From positions 55,921,197 through 55,985,196 of the forward strand of contig OX387184.1 in assembly GCA_947561395.2 (NCBI GenBank): a stretch of 64,000 bases of DNA, given 5' to 3'. Below the pieces are notes generated by a model. That model was not told the origin of the DNA and made no database searches. It was given only the letters and a program-made list of their open reading frames with translations. A program made the position numbers and the translations under genes. The DNA comes from Buxus sempervirens. Lineage: Eukaryota; Streptophyta; Magnoliopsida; Buxales; Buxaceae. Numbering within the stretch: the stretch's first letter is position 1; the number at the start of each line of letters is the position of its first letter. This document shows, one piece after another, positions 29,832-41,642 of the stretch.

Positions 29832-32800
29832 CAAGCAAATTTTGAAAAGAATGTGGATTTAAAATTGACCTCTGCAAACTCAATTGCTTTTGATGTTCTT
29901 CAACAATAAGGAAGGAAATATTTTATGGAATTTTCCTGATTGATTTTCTTATTTGATTTACCTGGGTGCCATTTGATGCCCAAACTTGTGCTTGAATATT
30001 CTGCAACTTGCTTTTGCTTCTTCATCTTCTTGCTCTCTCAATAAGGATGTATGTGCCATTGCTGCCCATAGCCTGCCTTCATTCTTTTCAACTGCCCAAG
30101 TGAATGGCTCTTCTTGACTGATGGATTTGAAAATCATGATCTGTCGATCTAACCTCATGCCCTTACAACCCATGATCTTTCATTCATGCCTTCTTACTGC
30201 TCTAGTAAAATCCTTCTTCAGAATTGGAAACCTTTGTTTAAAGGAGAAAACATGCAACTGATACGAAGCTTCTTTTTTTTTTTTCAAATCCAAAGACTAA
30301 GGCCTGACTGCTTCTTTTAGATGCTGTAATTTATTTCAATGAAAACCCAGAAGGAAAGGCGCTAAGCATGCCCCGGTTTTGATTGCTTGAAGTAGTATTT
30401 GCCCCTCAGCAGAGATGATCCTTTTTTTTCCCTTTTTTCTTTTTCTCTTTTTTTTCTTTTTTTTCTTTTCCTCCTTTTTTTTTAACTTTTGCCAAAAAGA
30501 AACCCTAATAAAAGAATGCAAATGCAAAAATCAGAAAATATGTTTCATACTAGTGGCCTCAGAATTCTCTAATGCTTGCAAAACCAATGCTTTTATGAAA
30601 AGACATAGATGCTCATCATAGGCCAAAAATATTTTTTTTTTGCTTTTTTGTGTTTTTATATATTTTTTTTTGAAAAATGATCCAACCACTTATTATCATA
30701 TAGTCCAAAAGAATTAAAATCAAGTTGAATAATGAGAAGATTATTTCAGAAAATGAAGAAAGACCAAAATAAGCCTTCAGAACCTTTAGAATCATTCCCA
30801 TGACCATCGGCTTGTCAATTGATGCTCCAGATATGACGACTCTTTCAATCTGACTATTTTGCCCCAGTCTAGAAAGACATTTTCCTTCATCCAATTGAAG
30901 AGCAATTGTTTCTCCATTGTATCCATGATATGAGAATTTATGATTTCAACTTCAGCAATAATTTCCTAATGGCAATTTTGATGGCCATCAACTTGTTCAC
31001 AAATGCTTTATACTATAGCTCTGATTATGTTGCTTCAATCTTGAAAAGAAGACTTTCCTCAATCACTTGAAGAGTGACTGTATCTCAAAATAACCACCAA
31101 CATGAGGACTTCACCTGAATCTAAGCCAATTCTGGACTTTCCTTTCTGACGATTTCCTTTTTGTAGATAGCTGATTATTTGTCATGTAGCGCCCTTCCGA
31201 GTTTTCACTACATTTTCTCCATTTTTTCTTCTTCTTTTTTTTTTTTAATCCTTCATCACCAGCAACTATGTAGTCAAAACTGCCTTAATTCAAAATTTCT
31301 TAATCAAAGAGGACTTATGAATGGGACGAAACGGAGGCTTGGTGTTTGTTTAGAAAGAAAATGAATAAAAGGCCCAAATACCATATGATCAAATGGGTTA
31401 ACTGAAATTGTAATTCTTAAGGCATTTCTTCCCTTGGAATGAATACAAAATTGCCCCCCAGTAATGAAGTTCTTCCTCCATTGTGATTTCTTCCTTTGAA
31501 ACTTATTCCCTAGTATTGAACTCTTTTTTTTTTCATTCTTCCCTTCACAATTTTTATTTACCCATTCTTCAAATATCCCATAACATTTGATGATCTCTTT
31601 TCCTTCTTTCTTTTTTTTATTTTTCTTCTTTGCCCCCTTTTTCTGAAAACATCTTTAAAATCCCTTTTTGAACTTCAATAATGCCCCCTTCTTTTGTTTT
31701 AATAAAATTGTCCCTTCATTCCCCCCTCCCCCCCCCCCCCCCCCCATTTTTTGTCTTAATAAATTTTGCCCCAGCGTGGGGTTACAATTCTCAGTTTAGG
31801 TTACTCGGAAAAATTTATCAAGCTCAAAGGGTCTAACTAGGGATTTCAAAATTGTTGGGGATATAAGAAAGAAAGGCCTCTTATCCTTTTAAGAAAAGTT
31901 TGAATTTTCAGACTTGGTAGAGTTGCACTACATGACTGGCTCAGGATTTTTCCTTCTTTTCTTTTTTTTCTATTCTTTTTTTTTTATCAACTTTTATCAA
32001 AATAAAAGCCTCTTCAAATAGAACCTCTGTTATGAAAAAGTTCTTCACCTTTTGATCAATCTTATGAATTTGGATTCTTTCTATTAGATGATGCTCAATT
32101 CGATTTCCAACGAAAAGGTCAAATCTTCTCCCATATTTTCAAGTGCAAAGCCCCAAAATTTCTTCAAACAATATTATCAACTTCCCTTTGAACGAATCAG
32201 CAAGTGATGCGATCCTTTCTGTATTTTAATGAAGAAACTTCAAATCTTCTTCTATCTTTTCTGTTGAAGATTGTGGGTCATCTTTGGTTCCAAAGGCCAT
32301 AAAATTGGTCACTTCATAATTTTGCAGAATATTATTCTCATGACACTTAAATGGATTTGAATTTTCATATAAAATGTCTTTTTCTTCGATTTTGGTTTCA
32401 AAATTGAGCCCAATGTCGAAGTCATATTCAACTTAATGAAATTCAATAGGAGATATGACTCATAAGTAAAACAGGACCATGTTGAAAACCCCTTTTTTTT
32501 TAGAAAAATGTTAAAAGGGAAAATCTTTTTTTTTTTTTTCAAAAATCTTAAAGGAAAACTCTTTTTTTTTTGTTGCTTTTGAAAGAGCCTTTATTGAAAT
32601 CACTTCCTGAGAACAAGGCTCCTTAGAGTCCTCAGGAAATGTGCATCCTTTTTATGGGGGTTTCTTTTCAGAGAACATGGGAATTCGAAAATTGCCCCTG
32701 TTCTCTAACAGCTAGCCTCTGGGACTCGTTCAACCTTTCGATAATTTTTAGCAGTCGTTGAGGAGTACATCTATTGCGAACTCCTTCCCCGCTTGGTGCC

Positions 32801-32889
32801 ATTTATCTACAAATAAATACACAAATTGATAAAAAAAAACTTTGCGATGTGACTATTTACATGTGCCATCTATAAAATCAAAATGTAAA

Positions 32890-33850
32890 TTGAAATACGC
32901 CTTACGTACCCCACAAATATGCATTTTGTACCCCACAAATATGAATTGGGTACCCACAAATAGGCCCCCTAAATTGGTTTACCTACACCTACAAATTGGC
33001 TTACCAAAACCCAATTAAGCCTTAGGTACCCCCAACAAAATAAGGCTTTCGTAACCCACAAATAAGCCTTGGGTATCCCCAAATATCCCCCCAAAAAAAT
33101 GTTCTAGGTACACCCCAAAAATGCCTTGGTACAAACAAGTGAGCCTTAGGTACCAGCCCCATAAGCCTTGGGTAACCCACCAATTATAAATTAATTGGGG
33201 AGGGGAGCAGAATCTAAGCCTTACTTCACAAGATTTTCATCACGATTAAGTACAGGATTAATCGTGACCTGACGATTAGGTGCTGCGATTAATCAGACGA
33301 CTAATCGCGGATTTGCGATTAACTGTAAGCAGTGAAACATTGTCTCTGTTTCGTAGCGATTAGGTCTTAGGACAAATCGCAGAATCACGATTTCAGGAAG
33401 TACCTTAGCCTTATATTGGGGATACCTTGGGCTTATATTGTGGGTACCGTAGGTTTAGGGGGTACCTTAGGCTAATTTTGGTGAGTGGGTTTGGCTTACC
33501 ATGGGGTACCTTAGGTTTATATGGGAGGTACCTTAGGCTTATATGCGGTACCTTGGGCTTAGAGTGGGGTACCTTAATCTGATTTGTGGGGTGTACGTAT
33601 GGGTTATTTGACTGGGGGTACCTACCCTTTATTTGGGGGTGCCTGTGAATTAAATGGGGATGTAGCTAATGCTTATTTGGAGGGTACCATAGGTTTATTT
33701 GTTGACTACGGAAATGGTTTTTGGGGAGCTCTTCGGGCGTACCTAAAGCTTAACTCGGCAGGTACCCATTGTTATTTGGAGCAGTACCTTTGGCTTATTT
33801 CGCCTGTTACCCATGGCTCCTTATGTATACATTTGGTCATTATATTATAA
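32890..33850. repeat. GGTACC inverted-arm module with GATTAATCGC core
   Basis: The left arm (about 32895-33230) repeats AAATAAGCCTTNGGTACCCC-like units every 22-40 bases. The right arm (about 33395-33830) repeats GGGGTACCTTAGGCTTAT-like units in the opposite sense. The core (33235-33390) has several direct and inverted CGATTAATCG-like words. The arms are like those of the modules at 20-26 kb, but the AACG-N6-CGTT core is replaced. No ORF. Confidence 0.65.
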
Positions 33851-33859
33851 AATTAAATA

Positions 33860-35960
33860 AGGGCTTACAGTCGTCTTTCAATGAGGATGGTGGCTGTCGT
33901 GGTGGTCCCTCGATTATGAAGTTCTTGTGATGGTGGTGGTCCCTTTCTTTCGTCAAGTGGGCGAGCGCGTTTGTAAGAAAGGGAAACCTCTGTGAAGCAA
34001 ATGGAGTATGATCCTGTCCTTTTCCTATGCGATGAGGATGATGAAGACGAAGAAGGTCCAGAAATGTCGGGTAAGGTGCGGACGTGGAGAGGATCCTAAA
34101 TTAAATAATATGTTTCGCACGTTGTGGACGTGGAGAGGATCCTAAATTAAATAATATGTTTCGCACGTTTTCATCGAGATGAGGAGATTGCCGAGGACAA
34201 AGCCGAGGAGAATTTTAATAGTTTTTTAAGCGTTTCGTTCAAAATTACGCTACTACCCTTTGCTTATTTTGGTCTGTTGGATTGCGCTTCACAGACGATG
34301 CGTTGCTTCACAGAGGATGCGCTTCACAGAGGATCCGAGCACCTTTTTTAATGCTTGCAAGCTATGCATGATTCATTACATTATTTGCATTATCATCTTA
34401 GCTCTTACTTTCTTGGTAAACGTCTTCACCATATCATGCTCGTGTTCTTCTTTTCAAACATCGACGTTTTTTTATGAGATCGTTCCTCATCACATCTTAC
34501 TGTTATTCATGGGAAAATCTATGAGAACCATCTTTTATAATCGTTGTGGACCCATCTATAATAGTATTTGTAAGTTCCGAAACATCTCTAGGAAGCCACA
34601 AAGGTTATCAAAGGAAGATGAATAGGAGAAGAACCCACTGAAATTCTGATTTAGTTAACCAACGTAAGAGGGTGATTTTGAATGATGAAGGGTCTCTTTA
34701 TGCCTTTCTTGGTCTTTGAGAAGTACTTGTCAATGTTTTCCCACTTCTTTTGCACTTTCTTGTGTTTCTCTGATAATCTTTGACTGCCATTAGAGAATTC
34801 TTTACTTCTTCTTTTAATCTTAGCTTTTAAAACTTAATCCCGAACTTCTTTCGAATAGAAACAATACTCGGACTTTTGCCACAAACCATCTGCTTCTTGT
34901 GTTGTTTATTTAGGCATGTTGGGTTGTTCTGACTTCTGAGTTCTTGAGGATTTAAGCTTCAGGCTCACTTTTGGGTTTGCCTATCGGGAAGAAGAAGTCT
35001 AACCAGTTTGAGTAACTGTCTTCCCAAAAGTAGGTGCTTTCTGTGTTGCTGGAAGTAGGTGCTTTCTGTGTTACTGGTTAAACATTCACCTTGACTCGTC
35101 AAGCCCATCCAAATTAGTTAATGGGTGAATTCTTCAATCACCGATCACTCTCGGGTACAGTTAATCAAGATTAACTCATACGATTTTATGAAATTTGTAT
35201 GTGGATTGTGGAGAACAGAAACATGACTTATCAAGGGCAATTCTGTTAATTTCCAAGAGATCAATAGGGGCATTCATAGACAATGTAATGCCAATGATAT
35301 AGATTTAGAACATGTCCATGATTGCTTCATGCACATGTTCATGGACGATGCATGCTAATGTGAGAGATGGGATACAGATCTCAAGAAAGAAGTAATTAAT
35401 CATGACAATTGTACTAAAATTTGAGTGGGAACTGTCCAAATTAAACTCTATAAAAAAATAAAAAAAACCGTCCAAATTAAAATTTTTCTTAGACACAAGG
35501 TCACACATGTTACTTGGGTTCTTGACTGTGAACTTGCATCTTATGAAAAGCAGCGGCTCCTTTACCCCTACCCATCCTCTTGCAGTTACATGGTTGCATC
35601 ACCACCTCTTTACTGTGGCAAGCCACTTAGTAAAGCCCTTCGTCACTCATGTGATACATAACTCTTGAGCTATTCTTACTTTTCTTGTGACTTTCTATTA
35701 ATTTTTTTTTAATCATTATCCTCTTCTTGATGTTTGCAGGAGTAGTCGTGCAACCCAGAACATCTTAAAGACAACTTGTGCCAAATTTTAGTGTAAGCTT
35801 CCTATCTTTTTTTTTTTTTTTGGAATAAGATATCATTGTACAATTCTTCCATATTGCCTTGTAAACACCATTGAGTGTTTGTTTGTGAACTGTAACTTTA
35901 TGAGTTCTTTGCCTCTTTGTGCTTTTTGCTTCAGGGATTGCAACCAAATAAATTGAGAAC
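33860..35960. other. Anonymous low-information region
   Basis: No gene recognised on either strand; short frames lack family motifs. A tandem duplication of about 49 bases (GGACGTGGAGAGGATCCTAA...) lies at 34079-34170, and a short triplication of TTCACAGAGGATGCG at about 34286-34340. This may be decayed transposon or host intergenic DNA. Confidence 0.5.
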
Positions 35961-36534
35961 ATTGTCATGATGTCATGCCGATTCTGGATCTTGACCCGAC
36001 TAGCTTTGAAGATGATGATGATTTGGATTGAACTTTGGTCCATAATTTTGGGTCTTTCTTTTAAATTGGCACTTTGGTCCATAATTTTCTTGGCATCTCA
36101 CGAATGGCTTTCAACTTGGAGATTTTGCATGAGATCAAGGGTTGTTTTATGATCATGATAAAGATCAATGACAAAGACTTGCAACCATTTTGACCTCTTG
36201 TCGCAGCACCTTCTTGCTTGACTTTTATGAGTTTTCTTTTTTTTTTTTTTTCATAATTGTTGATTGACTTTGAATGCTCATTCTCCATATTTAGTGAGGA
36301 TGATGATGATTTGGATTGAACTTGAAGTAACTTCCCAGGCTGCCTACGTACCCAAGTAGGGATCAAGTCACACGTAGTTCCTTTATTTTGTTAGGCTGCC
36401 TTTTCAGGTTTTCAACCTAATTTTTTTTGCCATGTATAGTTTAAACTCATATAGGCTATGAGTATCATACAGTTTAGACTCATACGATAATGAGTGTTTT
36501 AGATAGTTTAGGCACATATCTAGGAGCACTTCCT
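35960..36534 (-). other. 3' non-coding part of a decayed Tat/Ogre element
   Basis: Lies just downstream (minus strand) of the integrase remnant. Two copies of a GATGATGATGATTTGGATTG stretch (near 36010 and 36300) and a duplicated 'TTTGGTCCATAATTTT' are visible. No ORF and no LTR end could be placed. Confidence 0.4.
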
Positions 36535-37945
36535 TCATGGGTAATATTTTTTTAAGAACTTGCCATTGATTGGAGCGAGCCTTTGACCTTCTGGCGTGAC
36601 TAACTTGTAAGCTCCATTAGTGTAAACTTCTTGAACTATATATGGTCCATCCCATTTAGAGAGGAATTTGCCCCCAGTCCGATGAGAAATATTAATTGGC
36701 CGTCGGACAGTAAGCACTAATTCTCCCTTTTGGAATGCACGTGGCCGTAACTTCTTATTGAAAGCTCTAGAGAGACGAGCTTGGTGTCACTCTAATTGTT
36801 GTTGTGCTTCAAGTCTTTTCTCATCCAGTGCTTCTAATTATGTGAGACGAAGGTTGGCATTCTCTTCTTCAGTAAGACCTTCTTGAATTGCAATTCGCAA
36901 AGATAGAATCTGATGTTCAAAAGGAAGGATGGCTTCTGCCTATACACGAGAGAATATGGAGTGGCCTTCGTGGTCGTTCGATATGTTGTCCTATATGCCC
37001 AAAAAGCTTCTTGCATTCTTTCATGCCAATCTTTCTTTGACTTTGATGCGATCTTTTTCAACAAATTACACAAAATCTTGTTAAATGCTTCAGCCAAGCT
37101 GTTAGCAGGAGCATTATACATTGATGATTTCCTTTGCTTTATGTCAAACTTCTCACAGAATCGGTCCATGACACTGTTGCTGAAAGGAGTTCCATTGTCA
37201 GTGACAATGTTACGAGGGATGCCATAACGATAAATTATGTTAGACCGGATGAAGTTGATCACATTCTCCTTTTTGACCTCCTTGAGCGGCACTGCCTCGG
37301 CCCACTTGGAAAAATAATTAGTTGCAGCTAAGATGTATAGATGATTACCCGAAGTCTTTAGCAATGGCCCGACAACATCTAATCCCCATGATTCAAAAGG
37401 CCAAGATGCTTTTGTAGGATGCAACGATTCTGGAGGTTGATGTATGAAATTTGCATGGAATTGGTAAGGTTGACATCACTTTACATATTCCATAGCATCT
37501 TTAACCATGGTAGGCCAATAGTATCCCATCCTTTTCACTTGGTAATGAAGCTTTGGTCCTGATTGATGAGCACCACATATGCCAGAATGTGCATTCTCAA
37601 AAGCTTTTGCTGCTTCTTCCTCCTCTAGGCATCTAAAAAAACTGCCATTATATGAGCGGCGATACAATATGCCTTTATAATGAATGAACCGAGGTGCTCG
37701 ACGCCGTATTTCAGTTCTATGTCATGGATCATCAGGCAACTTTCTATGCTCTAAGTAATTGATGATTGGATATCGCCAGTCCTCTTTCTCAATAATAAAT
37801 ACTGAGATAATATTTGTTTCTTCATCTTCAATACAGTGAGGTTGAAAAAGCAGAAATACCCATCTGCGAGAAACTAGAATGTCAACAGAATCTCCTTTAG
37901 TTAATGCTAAGGTAGATGCCAAATTAGCTAAAGCATTGGCTTCTC
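36535..37945 (-). pseudogene. pol: Decayed RNase H tail and integrase of a Tat-type element
   Basis: In order on the minus strand: an RNase H tail (ANALANLASTLALTKGD), a zinc-binding integrase start (AHSGICGAHQSGPKL...MGYYWPTM), an integrase core (WGLDVVGP, IVTDNGTPF, SLAEAFNKI) and a C-terminal KWDGPYIVQEV module ending KKYYP. The parts are in several frames with stops between them. The motifs differ from both element 1 and the Ogre element, so this is a third Tat-like family. Confidence 0.8.
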
Positions 37946-37954
37946 AAGACTTGA

Positions 37955-38162
37955 TCTGCCCATAAATCCTTCATCTAGACTCCGATTTCGGCAAACTCAG
38001 TTGCATTGGAACTGTATCAGAATTCTCTATCCATCGGGATAGGGCAAGGTAGCCAATTAGCACTTGATCAAAAAGTCAACTTTTGCCCCCTCATGGTTTG
38101 ACTTTTTAGCTAGGGTTTACACTTCCGGTACTTCCGGGAGGTGCAAAAATGAGATGCTTACA
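37955..38162 (-). repeat. Fragment of an Ogre-type LTR
   Basis: On the minus strand it begins TGTAAGCATCTCATTTTTGC, matching the start of the LTR at 41515 (TGTAAGCACCTCATTTTTGC). It continues through matching GTTGACTTTTTGATCAAGTG, GGATAGAGAAT and CAACTGAGTTTGC segments. It is about 208 bases long and truncated on the left. It abruptly interrupts the protease remnant at 38163. Confidence 0.7.
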
Positions 38163-38640
38163 GTCCTCATAGGGAAGATATTCAATGCAGACCCATTATC
38201 AATCATTGCCCTTTTTACCAATAGATAGAAGCATTTGACAGTTATGTATAGCAGCTCCGTGTGGTTGCGTCCTTCAGGAGGCAAATCTGCTACAGAGAAG
38301 GAGATGGCCTTGGGTGCCATTATTACTGATACAACTGCTTCCAGCTGCTCAGGGTTTATGTTCTCGAGCACATGGGCGTCATCCAAAACTCTCATCAATG
38401 CCTCTCTATGTTTGTCTGAGTCAATCAAGAGATGCATTATAGAGATCTACGCAAGCACCTTGTTGAGCTGCTGTAGGAGATCATACTCTGGCACATACAC
38501 ACTGTTATGGAGATTTGTGATATCCTCCTCTGTGGCTTTCCCCTTTCTCTTGTTCTGGGCCTGTGGTAGTTCTATCACCACGTCCTTCCCTTTCTCTCTT
38601 CTTTTTCTTTCTTCTTCCATCTCTCCCTCTGGTGCAGGTG
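38163..38640 (-). pseudogene. pol: Protease remnant of an Ogre-type element
   Basis: Contains the EYDLLQQLNK region, a stop near 38449, LLIDSDKHREALMRVL and the active-site block AMIDNGSALNI, close to the Ogre copy at 53270-53600. It ends where the LTR fragment begins. It is in the same frame as the gag remnant upstream. Confidence 0.75.
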
Positions 38641-39188
38641 GAGGGTCGGTGTTTACGTATCGGCCGGATTGAGTGATCCAATTAATTTATGCTTTTGATG
38701 TGATGGCGATGGATTGATGGTATATGGGTCGGATAGGGTAAGGTGGTGGTATGGCGTTGTATGATGGGGGTTCAAGGGGGAGCTGTGAGAGGTTGAGAGT
38801 GCGTAGTTCAAATGAGAGGGCAGTCAGATCATGTGGAGGAATGTCCATCATGTTGAAGATATTGAGGGTGGATGGATCCGAGATAGGTGAAGGGTAGAAA
38901 AACTCAGGTTCTTCAAATGGGTAGAAATGCAGCAAAGGGAAGTCTAAGGGGGTGCCTTCGTCATCTTTTGCTCCGATGAAGTTAATTGTCTGTTGCCCGG
39001 TCTCCTCTCGGAGGTATGCCCTTATGATCTACCCTGGTCGCCCAATCAGTACAGAAGGATCGAACTGCCCATCATTGCCCATGTCACTTCTCACTTGGTT
39101 CGCAGACTTATTGGTGGAAGCCTTCGAGTGATCCGAGAGAGGGTTCATGGAAGTGCCAGCTGCCGGAGTTGGTGCTGACGGTGCCGGC
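38641..39188 (-). pseudogene. gag: C-terminal Gag remnant of an Ogre-type element
   Basis: Matches the end of Gag at 50628-53111: NPLSDHSKAST, then QFDPSVLIGRPG, the EFF..SPISDPSTLNI stretch and LNLSQLPLEPPSYN. At the place of the Gag stop in the Ogre element (53109-53111, TGA) it has CGA (38662-38660), although a TAA lies slightly upstream. The upstream part of gag is cut off by LTR C at 39189. Confidence 0.75.
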
Positions 39189-40569
39189 TATGAGACATGG
39201 AAAAAAATAAATTCAATGACTTCCTCATCATCACACGGGATTGGTTAAAAACACAGAGTCGCCACCATTCTATTTAGGTGTGAATGGACACCAAAATATC
39301 AAATAAACATAAAAGGCAAATTTAGGATAAAAATAACCCTATTAAAAAAACAACCAGAGATGGGTAAGGGGATTAGGTTATGAACAGGGGAAGGTGTTAG
39401 GCACCCCTATTCATCCACACAAGGTGGTTGCCAGGCATTGTTCATGTTAAAATAAAGGAAAAAGGGCTTGCTACAAAAATCATGAAAAAGACAAAAGTGT
39501 ATGGTTTTTTTCATACGAATAGCCTGATTGATTCAGAACTTTCAAATATGATCATACCATTCCTGGGGTTTCATGATTAAAATAAAATTGAGACAAAATC
39601 AAACAAAACCAAAATAAAGTGAAAACTTCAAAAATCTGGCTTCAAGTTAAATTCTGGAAATCTAGAAAAATATGATTTTTATAAAATATTTAAAAATTGA
39701 ATTTAAACAGTCCAGGACATAGATATATCCCAAATTTCACATTAAATCAAGAAATCAAAATAAAAAATACTCACGTTGATGAAGAACATCAGAAGGGGAG
39801 AACTTAGACCGTAGGGTCTTCTCTCAAAAATGAAAAAGGACTCAAAAACCACATCATGAAACCCTAGAAGTTACTTTCAGGCTTCTGAATTCAGATCTAT
39901 CATACTGATCATGATAGATCCAGGATCTTAGCCTAATATCACAAAAATCACGAAAATAGTGTTGTAAGTGCAAAAATGGTGAAAATTCAAATTCTAAAAA
40001 AAAATGGGGATCTCATGCTATAAACATCATGGATTCATATGATTCATTCAGATTCAACATAAAAACCATTAAAACATGATCAGGATATTCAAAACAGCCA
40101 CATCTCACAGATTAGAGCACATGGGGGTCTACCCTACGGATCCACCTGTTCTCTTTTCCCCTAGCTCTCTCTTCACGTTTTACGGCTAGAGAGGATTCTT
40201 GAGGTACTTAGAGATAGGTTTGGTGATACAAAAACAATCAAAGGTCTTATTCTAGGAAAAAGGAGAAAAACAGATATGGGGTTCTATTCTAGGGATCCAC
40301 ATGTTCTCTTTTCCCCTAGCTCTCTCTTCACGTTTTACGGCTAGAGAGACTCTTGAGGTACTTAGAGACAAGTTTAGGAATACAGAATAAAAGAAGGCCT
40401 TATTCTACAGCAATGGAGAAGACCCTATTATCTCTAGAATTGAAGACAGAAAATAAAAAGGAAAAGGGACTTACTTGGATTGAGCAAGCAAAGTAGCAGG
40501 GATTCCTCTCTTCTCTTGGAGCTCCTTGGACTTCAAATTTTCGTGGCCTTTTGCTTGAGGAGAAGCCTT

Positions 40570-40579
40570 CTATTTATAG
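40570..40579 (-). promoter_or_regulatory. TATA box of LTR C
   Basis: CTATAAATAG on the element strand, matching LTRs A and B. Confidence 0.7.
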
Positions 40580-40779
40580 GCAAACCCAGGGGTATGGCTG
40601 GTCCAGAAGGATATACCAGGATCTCCCCAGATTGGGTTAAAAATAAGGATAATGCCCATCCTTGGCCAACAAAGATATTTCGAACAAATAAAAGAGATAA
40701 TTCACTCATTTAAAGAGATATTAGACTGAAGATAAGGCTCAGAAATCGAGAAAGGATAAAATTTGCACAAATCTCTTGT

Positions 40780-40884
40780 GCCCGTATTTACATTGCGGGC
40801 AAGTGGTGTCCGCATTTGCATTACAGGCGCTGCGTGCCCGTATACAAAATTCGGGCGCGGTCAGCCCGTAGATACAATACGGGC
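40780..40884. promoter_or_regulatory. GCCCGTA palindrome cluster in U3 of LTR C
   Basis: Palindromes GCCCG-N11-CGGGC, GCCCG-N11-CGGGC and GCCCGTA-N7-TACGGGC, plus a decayed fourth, stand where LTRs A and B have TATCCGG clusters. The layout is the same; the arm sequence is different. Confidence 0.65.
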
Positions 40885-40986
40885 AATGCTTAAATGATTG
40901 AGTTTTATGCATTTTGACCTGTTTTAAATCCCAATTAATATTTTCAATTATTTTCTTATTTTGTAGTGCAATTTGGGGTGTCTACA

Positions 40987-41514
40987 ATTGCCCCCTCTTT
41001 GCTGGTAATTGGAACCAATTACGAGCAGAGAGCAAAAAGACCCACCAATTGCACTTTTTTGAGATTTTTGTCTAACTAATTGCATTTTGCAAGGATTAAA
41101 TGGATGATTTTGGAAAAAGAATCTGTGTGGAAGATTTGCTGAAAAGTCCCTAACCTTAAGGGGCAAATCCTCTTCTCTAGTCTCACTGAGCACTCGTGGC
41201 TATGAAGTGAGATTTGAGACAAAAATTTTAAACAAAAGTGGGTAAGGTGGCAATCCTTGTAACTTACAACTAATATAAACATTAATATCCTTAAAAGTGT
41301 GGAGAAATAATGAAAAATGCAATTTTCTGCTTTGCCCGTATTTTCATTGCGGGCAGGTGATGCCCGTAAGTTGAATATGGGTGCAAACGACCGTAATACC
41401 TTTGCGGGCGCTTGTTGCTCGTATTACTTTTATGGATTTTGGCTTCCTTCTTAACCGCGGCCGCGAACTCCTCTCATTTCTGTTCGCATTTAACCCTAAA
41501 TTTCTTGCGCCTGC
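40987..41514 (-). mobile_element. Interior stub of element C, cut by the Ogre insertion
   Basis: Starts with a PPT (element sense CCAGCAAAGAGGGGGCAAT). A hairpin at 41181-41212 has the conserved CTCGTGGCTATGA loop, and a second GCCCGTA palindrome cluster lies at about 41334-41440. No ORF. The stub ends at 41514, where the Ogre 5' LTR begins; the continuation should lie right of the window. Confidence 0.65.
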
Positions 41515-41642
41515 TGTAAGCACCTCATTTTTGCGCTCCCCGAAAAAAACCAAAAAATGCAAACCCTGTACAGAAAGTCAAACCCTAAGGGGTGAAAAGT
41601 TGACTTTTTGATCAAGTGAAAATTGGCCACCTTGCTTTATGC

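Larger units (their letters stand above)
29592..32810 (-). mobile_element. Interior of truncated, internally deleted Tat element 3
   Basis: 29592-30540 is 3' non-coding sequence related to 40987-41514. 30550-31960 resembles element 1 at 6240-7130. 32220-32600 resembles element 1 at about 10270-10620 (GGGTCATCTT, then GTCGAAGTCATATTCAAC). Nearly all of RT, RNase H and integrase is therefore missing, along with gag and the 5' LTR. No intact gene remains. A C-run with 18 uninterrupted C lies at 31728-31745. The right boundary near 32810 is approximate. Confidence 0.65.
39189..40986 (-). repeat. 3' LTR of element C (LTR C, 1798 bp)
   Basis: The plus-strand left end TATGAGACATGG aligns with TGTGAGACATGG of LTR A, so the terminal TG is mutated. 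The right end is GGGGTGTCTACA. A PPT lies directly to the right and no PBS on the left, so it is a 3' LTR with its interior to the right. It contains a duplication of about 150 bp (about 40100-40390) holding CTAGCTCTCTCTTCACG. It is related to LTRs A and B but clearly diverged. Confidence 0.8.

Noticed and set aside
30336..30527. Lys-rich small ORF
   Set aside because: Encoded by a T-rich low-complexity tract on the opposite strand.
31728..31745. C-run as a possible G-quadruplex or regulatory element
   Set aside because: A single homopolymer in decayed retrotransposon DNA; more likely slippage or assembly uncertainty.
34260..34625. Plus-strand ORF of 121 residues
   Set aside because: No start context, domain or homologue recognised; composition fits A/T-rich non-coding DNA.
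41575..41595. AAACCCTAA words as telomeric repeats
   Set aside because: Single words scattered in LTRs, never in tandem.
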